DNA from: Chloroflexota bacterium
Lineage (GTDB): Bacteria > Chloroflexota > UBA11872
NCBI GenBank assembly: GCA_022824495.1
Contig: JAJDZU010000014.1
Location: 1 to 64,000 of the forward strand
Length of the DNA stretch: 64,000 nucleotides
Direction: 5' to 3'
Shown here: positions 57,779-64,000 of the stretch, piece by piece
Numbering within the stretch: the first letter of the stretch is position 1
How the letters are laid out: each line of letters starts with the position of its first letter
The notes under the pieces: model-generated
Told to the model about the DNA's origin: nothing
The model's input: only the letters and a program-made list of their open reading frames with translations
Database searches by the model: none
Translations under genes and position numbers: made by a program

Positions 57779-58118
57779 GATACGCGGGCGGTGGCAGTGA
57801 CTACGCGACGGTATCAGGGGAGCGCACGTCGTCGCGCCAAACCGGGTCCGGGCGCTCGCAAGTTTCGCGAGAAGCAGGCGTCGCGACCACGAGCCGATGC
57901 TGCTCTTGCGACGAAGAAAGAATGACCCTCCCGACTACTCCGTCGCCGGAGAGAGCCCCTTGGGCTCTTGTCATCGGGAGGGAACCTTTGACTGTGACGG
58001 TAGCACACCGAATGGCGAGCAATACGCTCAAGCGTAAACTGGCTGTTCGCTGCCCAGGCTTGAGGCGCGCCTTCGCGTGGCATACGCCTGATTAACTGCG
58101 CTTACAAATTCGAATCTG
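57779..58118. other. intergenic with structured element
   Basis: About 340 bases between two minus-strand genes. It contains the three-way-junction-like element at 57926-57982 and a 26-base motif at 57909-57934 that also occurs, four bases shorter, at 20851-20872. No coding frame is supported. Confidence 0.5.
57926..57982. ncRNA. candidate structured RNA, three-way junction
   Basis: Outer stem CCCTCCCGA (57926-57934) pairs perfectly with TCGGGAGGG (57974-57982). Inside lie two hairpins in series: CTCCG-TCGC-CGGAG (about 57938-57951) and AGAGCCC-CTT-GGGCTCT (57952-57968). Together they form a compact three-stem junction. On the minus strand it could be a leader of the G1PDH-like operon or, with the following TCATTCTTTCTTC, the terminator of the nuclease gene. 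It does not match a riboswitch class I know. Confidence 0.35.
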
Positions 58119-59183
58119 CTAAGGCTTCTGAATTTCTATGAAACGCTGTCGCAGAGCGCCGATTGTCTCTACTTTACCGTCGGAATCCGTATAGCGCCAA
58201 AAAGACCATCCGGCGGTTTGGGCTGAGTCACGAGGGGCTCCGTGCAGCAACCGAACAGCGCTGCCAGCGCCGGAAGGCGTTGAGTAGCGCTTACCCTGAA
58301 ATGAAATGGATCCATCAGACTCTATTCTCGCCCTATGGAGCCGCTGCTTGTAGGTCCGGTGTATATCGAGTGGAGCTTCAAATATGCCTGCGTCAATGAT
58401 GTGCTTCAATGAGACTCGTGAAACCTTCACCACACGGGGCTTTGGATCCGGACCCACAACAGGAGGATCCGGAGGAATAACAGGCTCTGAGTCCTCAGAA
58501 AACTCGAACTGCGCTCGCAATCTACTCAGACTACCCCTTATGTCAGACGAGTTGAGGTCGGTGAGCCGACGCCCCAGAAGTCGGACGAATTGAGCGTCGG
58601 GACGGTCAGCGTTTACTAGATCTAGAAGGGCGGTATGTACTTGCTGATTCACATTGCGAATCCGCCGGTTTTCTATCTCTGTATCCCAACGAGTTTGTAG
58701 AAGTTTATTCTTCAGTCCGTCACGCGAAAGGAGTGCAAGCGTGTGAGCAAGTTGTGGTTGACCCTCAGCAACACGAAAAATGCAAAATAGCTTCTCTTCG
58801 ACCGGCACGCTTGCATGGGCATTAAAGATGCGATACTCGTTACCGTCAGTAAGAACAACCCACTGCACGCCGGCCACGCCGGCATAACCGATGACCTGAC
58901 CGCTCCACTTTCGCTCGTCAAGGCTTCGCCCAAGAGACTTGGCCTCCACAAAGATGCATGGTCCATCCTCGTCCAGCAGAGCGTAGTCTGCAGGGTTGTC
59001 GGCAGACTGGTATCGGTATTCGCGGTGAACCTCACTTAGATCAAGTAGGTTCCAACCAAGCGCACTCAGAAGTGGTTCAATCAGAATTGCCTTGGTGTTC
59101 TGTTCGTTGATGCCACCTGATTCGTAGCGCGCAATCTGCTCTTGAATGGCGGAAAGCGTCGAGTCCAGAGCCCTCTCAGCCAT
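58119..59183 (-). CDS. PD-(D/E)xK nuclease with RAMA-like C-terminal domain
   Basis: A 354-residue protein from the ATG at 59183. The N-terminal HSDR_N-like domain has the PD-(D/E)xK site: Asp66 in NPADYALLDEDG and Glu80-x-Lys82 in FVEAKSLGRS, plus GYAGVAGVQWVVLTDGNEYRIFN, typical of type I restriction-like nuclease domains. A linker with PVIPPDPPVVGPDPKPR follows. The end (about 255-350, LKHIIDAGIFEAP through GWSFWRYTDSDGK) resembles the RAMA domain, proposed to bind modified DNA. Lower GC and odd codon use suggest transfer. It probably restricts foreign or modified DNA; no methylase partner is clear. Confidence 0.7.
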   Translation of the reverse strand: MAERALDSTLSAIQEQIARYESGGINEQNTKAILIEPLLSALGWNLLDLSEVHREYRYQSADNPADYALLDEDGPCIFVEAKSLGRSLDERKWSGQVIGYAGVAGVQWVVLTDGNEYRIFNAHASVPVEEKLFCIFRVAEGQPQLAHTLALLSRDGLKNKLLQTRWDTEIENRRIRNVNQQVHTALLDLVNADRPDAQFVRLLGRRLTDLNSSDIRGSLSRLRAQFEFSEDSEPVIPPDPPVVGPDPKPRVVKVSRVSLKHIIDAGIFEAPLDIHRTYKQRLHRARIESDGSISFQGKRYSTPSGAGSAVRLLHGAPRDSAQTAGWSFWRYTDSDGKVETIGALRQRFIEIQKP

Positions 59184-59250
59184 CAACGCTTCTCCGCGTA
59201 CACCGAGAGAGTCGCTCGCCTTCGTTCCAACGCTATTGCCTGTGGCACAA

Positions 59251-59278
59251 CTTGTAGCTGTCCGATTCACGCGGTCAA
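59251..59278 (-). promoter_or_regulatory. candidate sigma-70-type promoter of the nuclease gene
   Basis: On the minus strand TTGACC (59278-59273) and TACAAG (59256-59251) are separated by 16 bases. A start point near 59244 would leave a leader of about 60 bases to the ATG at 59183. It fits consensus well, but GC-rich genomes give chance matches. Confidence 0.35.
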
Positions 59279-59338
59279 GTCAAGCACACCTGAGAGGTGG
59301 TTGGCTAATTCGGCCGACGTGCTCTTGAGCAGGGTTCG

Positions 59339-60220
59339 TCAGCCGCCGGTGGTGGCTTTGAAGATGATTTGGCGCATTTGCCAGTGGATTTCGTTGGTGG
59401 CGGTGGAGGTTGAGAGGTTGTCGAGGGCGGTGGCGAGGTCGGTGATGTCTTCGGGGGCGAGGTCGGCGTGGGGGTTGGGTCCCCAGGCGTTGAGGTTGAG
59501 GCGGAACATGCGGGCGCAAGCGGCGGTGGCGACGGGGTGTTTGACGAGGCGGCTGGAGATGCGGCGGAGGCCGGGGACGCGGCCAAGGCGTTCGACGCGG
59601 CGACCGACATAGAGATCGCCGCCGATACCGTCGAGCATTCGTTCGGCGGCGTCGAGGTAGGCGCGAAAGGTCGAGTTGACGGTTTGGATGTCAGAGACCT
59701 CGTCGACGAGGAGGAGGCCGGCCGGGCGTAGCTGGGAGGCCCAGGCGCGAAGGGCGGCGGCCGGGTTGGCAAGGTGCGGCAGCAGCAGGTGGCAGAAGAG
59801 GACGTCGGCGGCGCCGGTGGGGAAGGACGCCCGGGTTACGTCGTGGTGGACAAAGTCGAGGTCGTGGTTGGAATCACTGCCGGCCATGTCCAAGAAGGGC
59901 CGGGAGGTGTCGAGGCCGACGGTTTTGCGGGCGTTGAGGGTGTCGGCGATGAGGCGGGTGGTGAAGCCGGGGCCGCAGCCGAGATCGACGGCCAGCCCGG
60001 GCTTTGGCGGTACGTGGGCCAGGAAGCTCTTGATTTCCGGCGCGAAGATGTAGGCGAGCATGCGATGGCGTTCGGCGGCGGTGTCGTCGTCGCCGAAGGC
60101 GTAGGGGGGATTGTCCAAGGGGGCTGGCCTTTGCGGAAATGGGGTGGAGGGCCTGGCGGGATTCTGCCCGATAGAAAGAGCGACTGGAGTCCCTGGGACG
60201 TTGATGGGGCTTCCGGCCAT
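59339..60220 (-). CDS. class I SAM-dependent methyltransferase
   Basis: A 293-residue methyltransferase of unknown target. Motif I is GLAVDLGCGPGFTTRLIADTL, motif II region VGLDTSRPFLDMA, then HDLDFVHHDVTRASFPTGAADVLFCHLLLPHLANPAAALRAWASQLRPAGLLLVDEVSD, as in small-molecule (UbiE/TehB-like) methyltransferases. The C-terminal third is helical. The first ~30 residues look disordered and may be non-coding; a later start is possible. It has no visible link to the adjacent nuclease and matches the high-GC background. Confidence 0.82.
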   Translation of the reverse strand: MAGSPINVPGTPVALSIGQNPARPSTPFPQRPAPLDNPPYAFGDDDTAAERHRMLAYIFAPEIKSFLAHVPPKPGLAVDLGCGPGFTTRLIADTLNARKTVGLDTSRPFLDMAGSDSNHDLDFVHHDVTRASFPTGAADVLFCHLLLPHLANPAAALRAWASQLRPAGLLLVDEVSDIQTVNSTFRAYLDAAERMLDGIGGDLYVGRRVERLGRVPGLRRISSRLVKHPVATAACARMFRLNLNAWGPNPHADLAPEDITDLATALDNLSTSTATNEIHWQMRQIIFKATTGG

Positions 60221-60261
60221 GGCCAGAGTCTCGGCACGTTGACTTCAGATAGTCTGGCTGT

Positions 60262-60621
60262 ATGAGGTTCAGGCGAGTTGTGGCGGCTGTCGTCCTGGTT
60301 CTGGCCGTGGTGGCCCTGCTGGCGCCGTCGTTGGTGACGAGCGCGGCTCCGGTGCTTGGGGTGGTTACGCCGCATGGGCACGAGGGGCACGACCATATTC
60401 ACTTGCCGTGGACGCTGCCGGCGGCGGACGCGGAAGGAGCGGATGGCACGACGGGTGAGTTTCCGGAGCAGTCGTCGCCGTTTCCGGTGGGGGTGATGCC
60501 GGCGCTATTGGCGGTTGTGCTGGTTGTGTGCCTATTCGAGCGTGTTCGATTGGACATTGGGCGGGCGTGCCGCATGACTTTTGGAACGCCGCGGCCGCCG
60601 CCCAGGTTGGCCTTGCAGTAG
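60262..60621 (+). CDS. small His-rich membrane protein, metal operon
   Basis: A 119-residue protein starting the plus-strand metal operon. The N-terminal VVAAVVLVLAVVALLAPSLVTSA is a signal or anchor helix. Residues 36-50 have the His cluster TPHGHEGHDHIHLPW, suited to bind copper or zinc outside the membrane. A second helix VGVMPALLAVVLVVCLFERV lies near the C-terminus. No known family recognised. The next gene starts about 100 bases later, in the same direction. Confidence 0.6.
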   Translation: MRFRRVVAAVVLVLAVVALLAPSLVTSAAPVLGVVTPHGHEGHDHIHLPWTLPAADAEGADGTTGEFPEQSSPFPVGVMPALLAVVLVVCLFERVRLDIGRACRMTFGTPRPPPRLALQ

Positions 60622-60722
60622 ATGGTTCCGAGCCGCGCACGGAGATGCGCGGACCAATTGGACGAATCCCGCAGCGGCGAGAAGTGCCGTGCAGGGATAC
60701 GCCGAAACTGCGAGGTTTGTTG

Positions 60723-62156
60723 ATGCGAGTCTGGAATCGCCTGCCGCGCCCGAGGCGCAGCCTGCCGGCGGTGGCGTTTGCCGTGGTCGGGCTAGTGGCC
60801 GCGGCGAGCGTGGTGTGGGCACATGAGGGACGTGAGCTCCACGGCTTCACGTTTGACGTTGGGTTCCTGGTTGAGCCGGCGTATGAGGGGCAGCCGAACG
60901 GGGTGTACCTGTCGGTGACGCGGGCGAGCGACGATCACCACGGGTCGGGCCCGGCGTCGGACCACGGTCACGAGCACGGTGGAACAGTGGAGACGTCGGG
61001 GATGGCAGTGGAGGTGACGGCGGAGGTCGATCCGATCGACGGAATCAACGTGCACATCATCCCCACCGGCTTTGTGTTCGCGCCGGAGCGGGTGAACCAG
61101 GCGGACGTGGACGGCGAGGGGCACGCGCACGTTTACGTGGACGGCCAGAAGGTGGGCCGAGCCTACGGCGAGTGGTTCCACCTGAAGGGTGTTGCACCCG
61201 GGGAGCGCGAGATCCGGGTGACGCTGCAGACGAACGGCCACAGCGAATACGTGGTGGACGGGCAGCCGGTTCAGGCGGCGACCACGATCAGCGTTCCGGC
61301 CATGCCGCCGGCGCCGGAAGAGGTGGGTCAGGTCGAGGCGCCCGAGGGGATGGGAATCGCGATCAGCCTGGAGCCGGACCCTCTGGGTGGGGCGAACCTG
61401 AAGGTGATGCCGCAGGGATTCACGCTTGCCCCGGCGAATGTGAACGCTCCGAACGTGGCGGGTGAAGGCCATGCGCATCTCTATGTGAATGGCGTGCGGC
61501 TGGGGCGGATCTACAGTCCGTACCTGCACCTGGGCAAGCTGGCGCCGGGGATGAACGAGGTGCGCGTGACGTTGAATACGAACATGCACCAGGAATACAC
61601 GCGGAATGGCGAGACGATCGAGGCGGTCGCGACAATCCACATCCCGGAGGGCGATGCGTCCGACGGCATGCCGACGGACGCCGGCCAGCAGACGCAGGTT
61701 GGCGTGAACGGTTTGGCTAACAGCCTGACGGTGGAGGTGACGCACCTGGCGGCGGATATGTCGGCGTCAGGCGTCGCCCGGCAGATGGCGCTGACGCCGC
61801 TGCCCGGCGAGGCCGGGGGTTACGTGGCGCCGTTCATCCCAACGGCGCCGGGGCCATACCGGTTCCGGTTTGTGGGAACGATTGACGGGCTGCCGATCGA
61901 TGCCACATTCACTTCGGGTCCCGACACGTTTGACGACGTGCGGTCGGCGACGGAGGCGCAGTTTCCGCGGGCCGTGCCGAGCGCACGTGAGATTGCCGGG
62001 GTGGCGACGGCGGCGCAGCAGCAGGCGCGGGATGCGTCGGATGCTTCGGCAATGGCACTGACGGTTGCTGTGGCGGGACTGGTGGTTGGCGGCTTTGGAT
62101 TGCTGACTGGTGTTGGGCTGGCGCTGTATGCGTTCCGTCGGCGCGGCGCCGGGTAG
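60723..62156 (+). CDS. secreted/membrane protein with two GEGHAH modules, likely copper handling
   Basis: A 477-residue protein from the ATG at 60723. Signal peptide cleavage after WA would leave His34 as first residue (HEGRELHG). N-terminal VGFLVEPAYEGQPNGVYLSVT and the later NSLTVEVTHLA...YVAPFIPTAPGPYRFRFVG (330-385) look like two halves of one domain seen beside copper genes. Between them sit a His stretch (DDHHGSGPASDHGHEHGG, 71-87) and two similar modules (95-187 and 210-303), each with GEGHAH(V/L)YV, a His in HL, and TN-x-H. A C-terminal membrane helix (446-471) ends in RRR. Probable metal chaperone or sink; function not established. Confidence 0.62.
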   Translation: MRVWNRLPRPRRSLPAVAFAVVGLVAAASVVWAHEGRELHGFTFDVGFLVEPAYEGQPNGVYLSVTRASDDHHGSGPASDHGHEHGGTVETSGMAVEVTAEVDPIDGINVHIIPTGFVFAPERVNQADVDGEGHAHVYVDGQKVGRAYGEWFHLKGVAPGEREIRVTLQTNGHSEYVVDGQPVQAATTISVPAMPPAPEEVGQVEAPEGMGIAISLEPDPLGGANLKVMPQGFTLAPANVNAPNVAGEGHAHLYVNGVRLGRIYSPYLHLGKLAPGMNEVRVTLNTNMHQEYTRNGETIEAVATIHIPEGDASDGMPTDAGQQTQVGVNGLANSLTVEVTHLAADMSASGVARQMALTPLPGEAGGYVAPFIPTAPGPYRFRFVGTIDGLPIDATFTSGPDTFDDVRSATEAQFPRAVPSAREIAGVATAAQQQARDASDASAMALTVAVAGLVVGGFGLLTGVGLALYAFRRRGAG

Positions 62157-64000
62157 CGAGGCCTCTCCCCGGCAGAGGCTGGAGCTCCGCCGGGGGCGCC
62201 TGGCCCTGGCCGTGCTGGCCGCGCTGACGGCGCTGGCGCTGGTTGCGGCGCCGGCTAGGGCGCACGCGAACCTGGTGCGGGCGTCGCCGAGCCCGGGGAC
62301 GGCGGTGGATCCGGCGCCGCTGGTGGTGTACGCGGAGTTCAGCGAGGCCATCGATTCGGGCTACAGCAGCCTGGACGTGCTGGACGCCAACGGCCAGTCG
62401 GTGACGACGGGTCCGACAGAGGCGGATCCCACCAGCGACGCGGCCATGCTGGTTCCGGTGGATGCATTGGCCGACGGCACCTACGTGGTTGTGTGGCGGA
62501 CGCTCTCGGTGATTGACGGTCATGTGATCCGCGGGTCGTTTGCGTTCGGGGTGGGCGAGCCGGTGGCGGCGGACGTGGCGGTGGCGGTGGCTTCGATCGA
62601 GTCAAGCCCGGCGGCGGCGGTTTCGCGCTGGCTGCTGTTCATGGGCGTGGCGGTGCTGATTGGCGGGCCGGTGCAAGTGCTGCTGCAACGGCGGGGATCT
62701 CGGCCTGGGCGGCGTCAGATCGTGGAACTGCGGACGGCGCTGTTGTTGATGGGCGGAGGTCTGCTGGCGCTGGCGGGCCAGATTGGACTGCTGGGGACGC
62801 AGATCCTGGTGCTGGGCGGGGACTCGCTGCTGGCGGGCTTCGGGGATGTGTTTGGGGCGGGGCAGTGGGGTGCGCTGTGGATCGGCCGCACCGCGGCCCT
62901 TGCCGTGGCGCTGGTTTTGGCGGACCAAGCCATTTCGTCTTCAGGCGAGCGGCGCGGGCGGATTGCGTTTGGCGGAGTGTTGCTGGCGGGCGTGGTGATG
63001 GCGGTGACGATTTCGCTGGGCAGTCACGCGGCGGCGCTGGGCGACGTTGGGCCGGCGCTGGCGGCCGACCTGATTCACCTGCTGGCGATGGGGGTGTGGG
63101 TAGGCGGATTGCCGGTATTGCTGTTGCTGGCGTGGGAGTCGCGCCAGGCGCGTCCCGATGGCTCCATTGCGGCCGAGCTCACCGAGGTTGCGGCGCGTTT
63201 CTCTGCGGTTGCCACGGTGGCTGTGGGCCTGATTGTGGTGACCGGGGTGTATAGCGCGTGGTTGCAGGTGGTGGAGCCGGAGCGGCTTTGGAGCACGGAG
63301 TACGGCTTGTTGCTGCTGGTGAAGCTGGCGCTGGTGGCGCCGCTGCTGGCGCTGGGGGGTGTGAACCTGGGGTGGACCCGGCCGAGGCTGGCGGCTGGGG
63401 GTGCGGCGGGACAGACGGCGCGGACGGCGCTGCGGACGCTGGTGGGCGCGGAGATTGTGCTGGCCGTGAGTGTGATGCTGGTTGTCGGGTTCCTGACGGA
63501 GCGAGAGCCGGCGCGGCAGGTCAGCGGCGAGGTGGCGCTGGCGGTGGAGGGCGTGGGCGCGAGCGGTGACACGAGCGGTGACACGAGGGTTCGGGTACGG
63601 GTGGTGCCGGGGCGGCCGGGTCCGAACACGCTTGAAGTTGAGGTGGCGTCGCCGGCCGGCGGGCGGGCCGTGGACGCGGAGGTGGAGCTGCAGCTTCGGT
63701 ATCTCGATACCGACCTGGGGACGACGGTTGAGCGACCGGTTCGTACCGAGGACGGCAGGTTCGCGGTGGAGACCGATGCCTTTGCGCTGGCGGGCATGTG
63801 GCAGGTGCTGGCAATCGTGCGGCAGCCGGGGGCCTTCGATGCGCGGGTGCCGGTGCGGCTGAACATCGGGTCGCCCACGGCGATTGGCGTGGCGGAGATC
63901 GATGCGGCGGTCGCGGTGCGGTTCTGGGGGCTGGCGCTGGCCGGGATGGGCTTTGTGCTGGCGCTGGCCACGCTGGCGCGCCAGGGCTGGGCGGCGCGCG
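62128..64000 (+). CDS. CopC-CopD fusion protein, partial at window edge
   Basis: Open frame from ATG at 62128 to the edge (more than 624 residues), overlapping the previous gene by 29 bases. A signal peptide ending PARA releases HANLVRASPSPGTAV, the start of a CopC beta barrel with N-terminal His1 as in Cu(II)-binding CopC; SVIDGHVIRGSFAFGVG gives the second site (Asp and His). A CopD part follows with about eight membrane helices, including ADLIHLLAMGVWVGGLPV. After about 63560 a soluble outer region resembling YtkA/FixH-like beta domains starts (VRVRVVPGRPGPNTLEVEV), then a last helix. It imports or sequesters copper. The 3-prime end is outside the window. Confidence 0.87.
   Translation, partial: MRSVGAAPGSEASPRQRLELRRGRLALAVLAALTALALVAAPARAHANLVRASPSPGTAVDPAPLVVYAEFSEAIDSGYSSLDVLDANGQSVTTGPTEADPTSDAAMLVPVDALADGTYVVVWRTLSVIDGHVIRGSFAFGVGEPVAADVAVAVASIESSPAAAVSRWLLFMGVAVLIGGPVQVLLQRRGSRPGRRQIVELRTALLLMGGGLLALAGQIGLLGTQILVLGGDSLLAGFGDVFGAGQWGALWIGRTAALAVALVLADQAISSSGERRGRIAFGGVLLAGVVMAVTISLGSHAAALGDVGPALAADLIHLLAMGVWVGGLPVLLLLAWESRQARPDGSIAAELTEVAARFSAVATVAVGLIVVTGVYSAWLQVVEPERLWSTEYGLLLLVKLALVAPLLALGGVNLGWTRPRLAAGGAAGQTARTALRTLVGAEIVLAVSVMLVVGFLTEREPARQVSGEVALAVEGVGASGDTSGDTRVRVRVVPGRPGPNTLEVEVASPAGGRAVDAEVELQLRYLDTDLGTTVERPVRTEDGRFAVETDAFALAGMWQVLAIVRQPGAFDARVPVRLNIGSPTAIGVAEIDAAVAVRFWGLALAGMGFVLALATLARQGWAAR

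Noticed and set aside
1..64000. Mobile elements, prophage, rRNA
   Set aside because: No transposase, integrase, phage structural gene, terminal repeat or rRNA segment was found. The AT-richer patches at 25-26.7, 36.8-38 and 58-59.2 kb have no visible attachment sites.

Overview
The window reads as one continuous stretch of a high-GC bacterial chromosome with densely packed genes and no rRNA, insertion sequence, prophage or CRISPR array. Short operons on both strands, TTG/GTG starts and a gene mix rich in sulfatase, sialidase, enolase-superfamily, Gfo/Idh/MocA, HpcH/HpaI, SDR and methyl-group-oxidising (dimethylglycine dehydrogenase/GcvT) enzymes suggest a heterotrophic Chloroflexota-like organism, perhaps of the SAR202 or sponge-associated kind. 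The taxon is an inference from gene content, not a database result.

Layout. 0.2-3.1 kb: phosphonoacetate hydrolase-like enzyme and an aldo/keto reductase preceded by two strong palindromes. 3.1-8.8 kb: minus-strand exopolysaccharide operon (two GT4 glycosyltransferases, an initiating sugar-phosphate transferase, two short Wzz-like proteins, a BY-kinase-like protein that has lost its ATP-binding residues). 9-15.8 kb: orphan MalK-type ATPase, YihY/BrkB membrane protein, Tat-exported glycosidase, M23 peptidase, small proteins. 15.9-19.6 kb: tRNA-Arg, then a zinc regulon (Fur/Zur regulator behind two tandem palindromic boxes, znuA with a striking His heptad repeat, znuC, znuB). 19.7-24.6 kb: oxidoreductase, RlpA-like protein, and a divergent pair (unknown 519-aa protein and a GH33-type sialidase) around a three-copy 10-mer. 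24.7-26.7 kb: AT-richer island with an orphan Phd-type antitoxin and a GmrSD-like DUF262/DUF1524 protein. 26.8-36.8 kb: catabolic genes (MDR reductase, sulfatase, two HpcH/HpaI aldolases, tandem SDRs, D-threonine aldolase-like enzyme, MmsA-like dehydrogenase, O-methyltransferase). 36.8-37.9 kb: AT-richer cassette of small membrane proteins of unknown function. 38-44.7 kb: enolase-superfamily enzyme, nucleoside hydrolase, dimethylglycine dehydrogenase-like flavoprotein and a GcvT/DmdA-like protein. 44.7-53.8 kb: housekeeping block (four tRNAs, MoeA, RHH/RelE toxin-antitoxin pair, acetyltransferases, LysM protein, PyrF, PheA, alpha-oxoamine synthase, IMPase). 54-57.8 kb: three VOC proteins, Gfo/Idh/MocA oxidoreductase, G1PDH-like dehydrogenase. 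57.9-60.2 kb: a possible structured RNA, a PD-(D/E)xK nuclease with a RAMA-like C-terminus, a methyltransferase. 60.3 kb to the end: a metal (probably copper) handling operon ending in a CopC-CopD fusion cut by the window edge.

Most promising for undescribed biology: the 36.8-37.9 kb small-protein cassette, the copper operon whose middle protein carries two inserted GEGHAH modules, the His-heptad ZnuA under tandem boxes, the ATPase-dead polysaccharide kinase, and the three-way-junction element near 57.95 kb.
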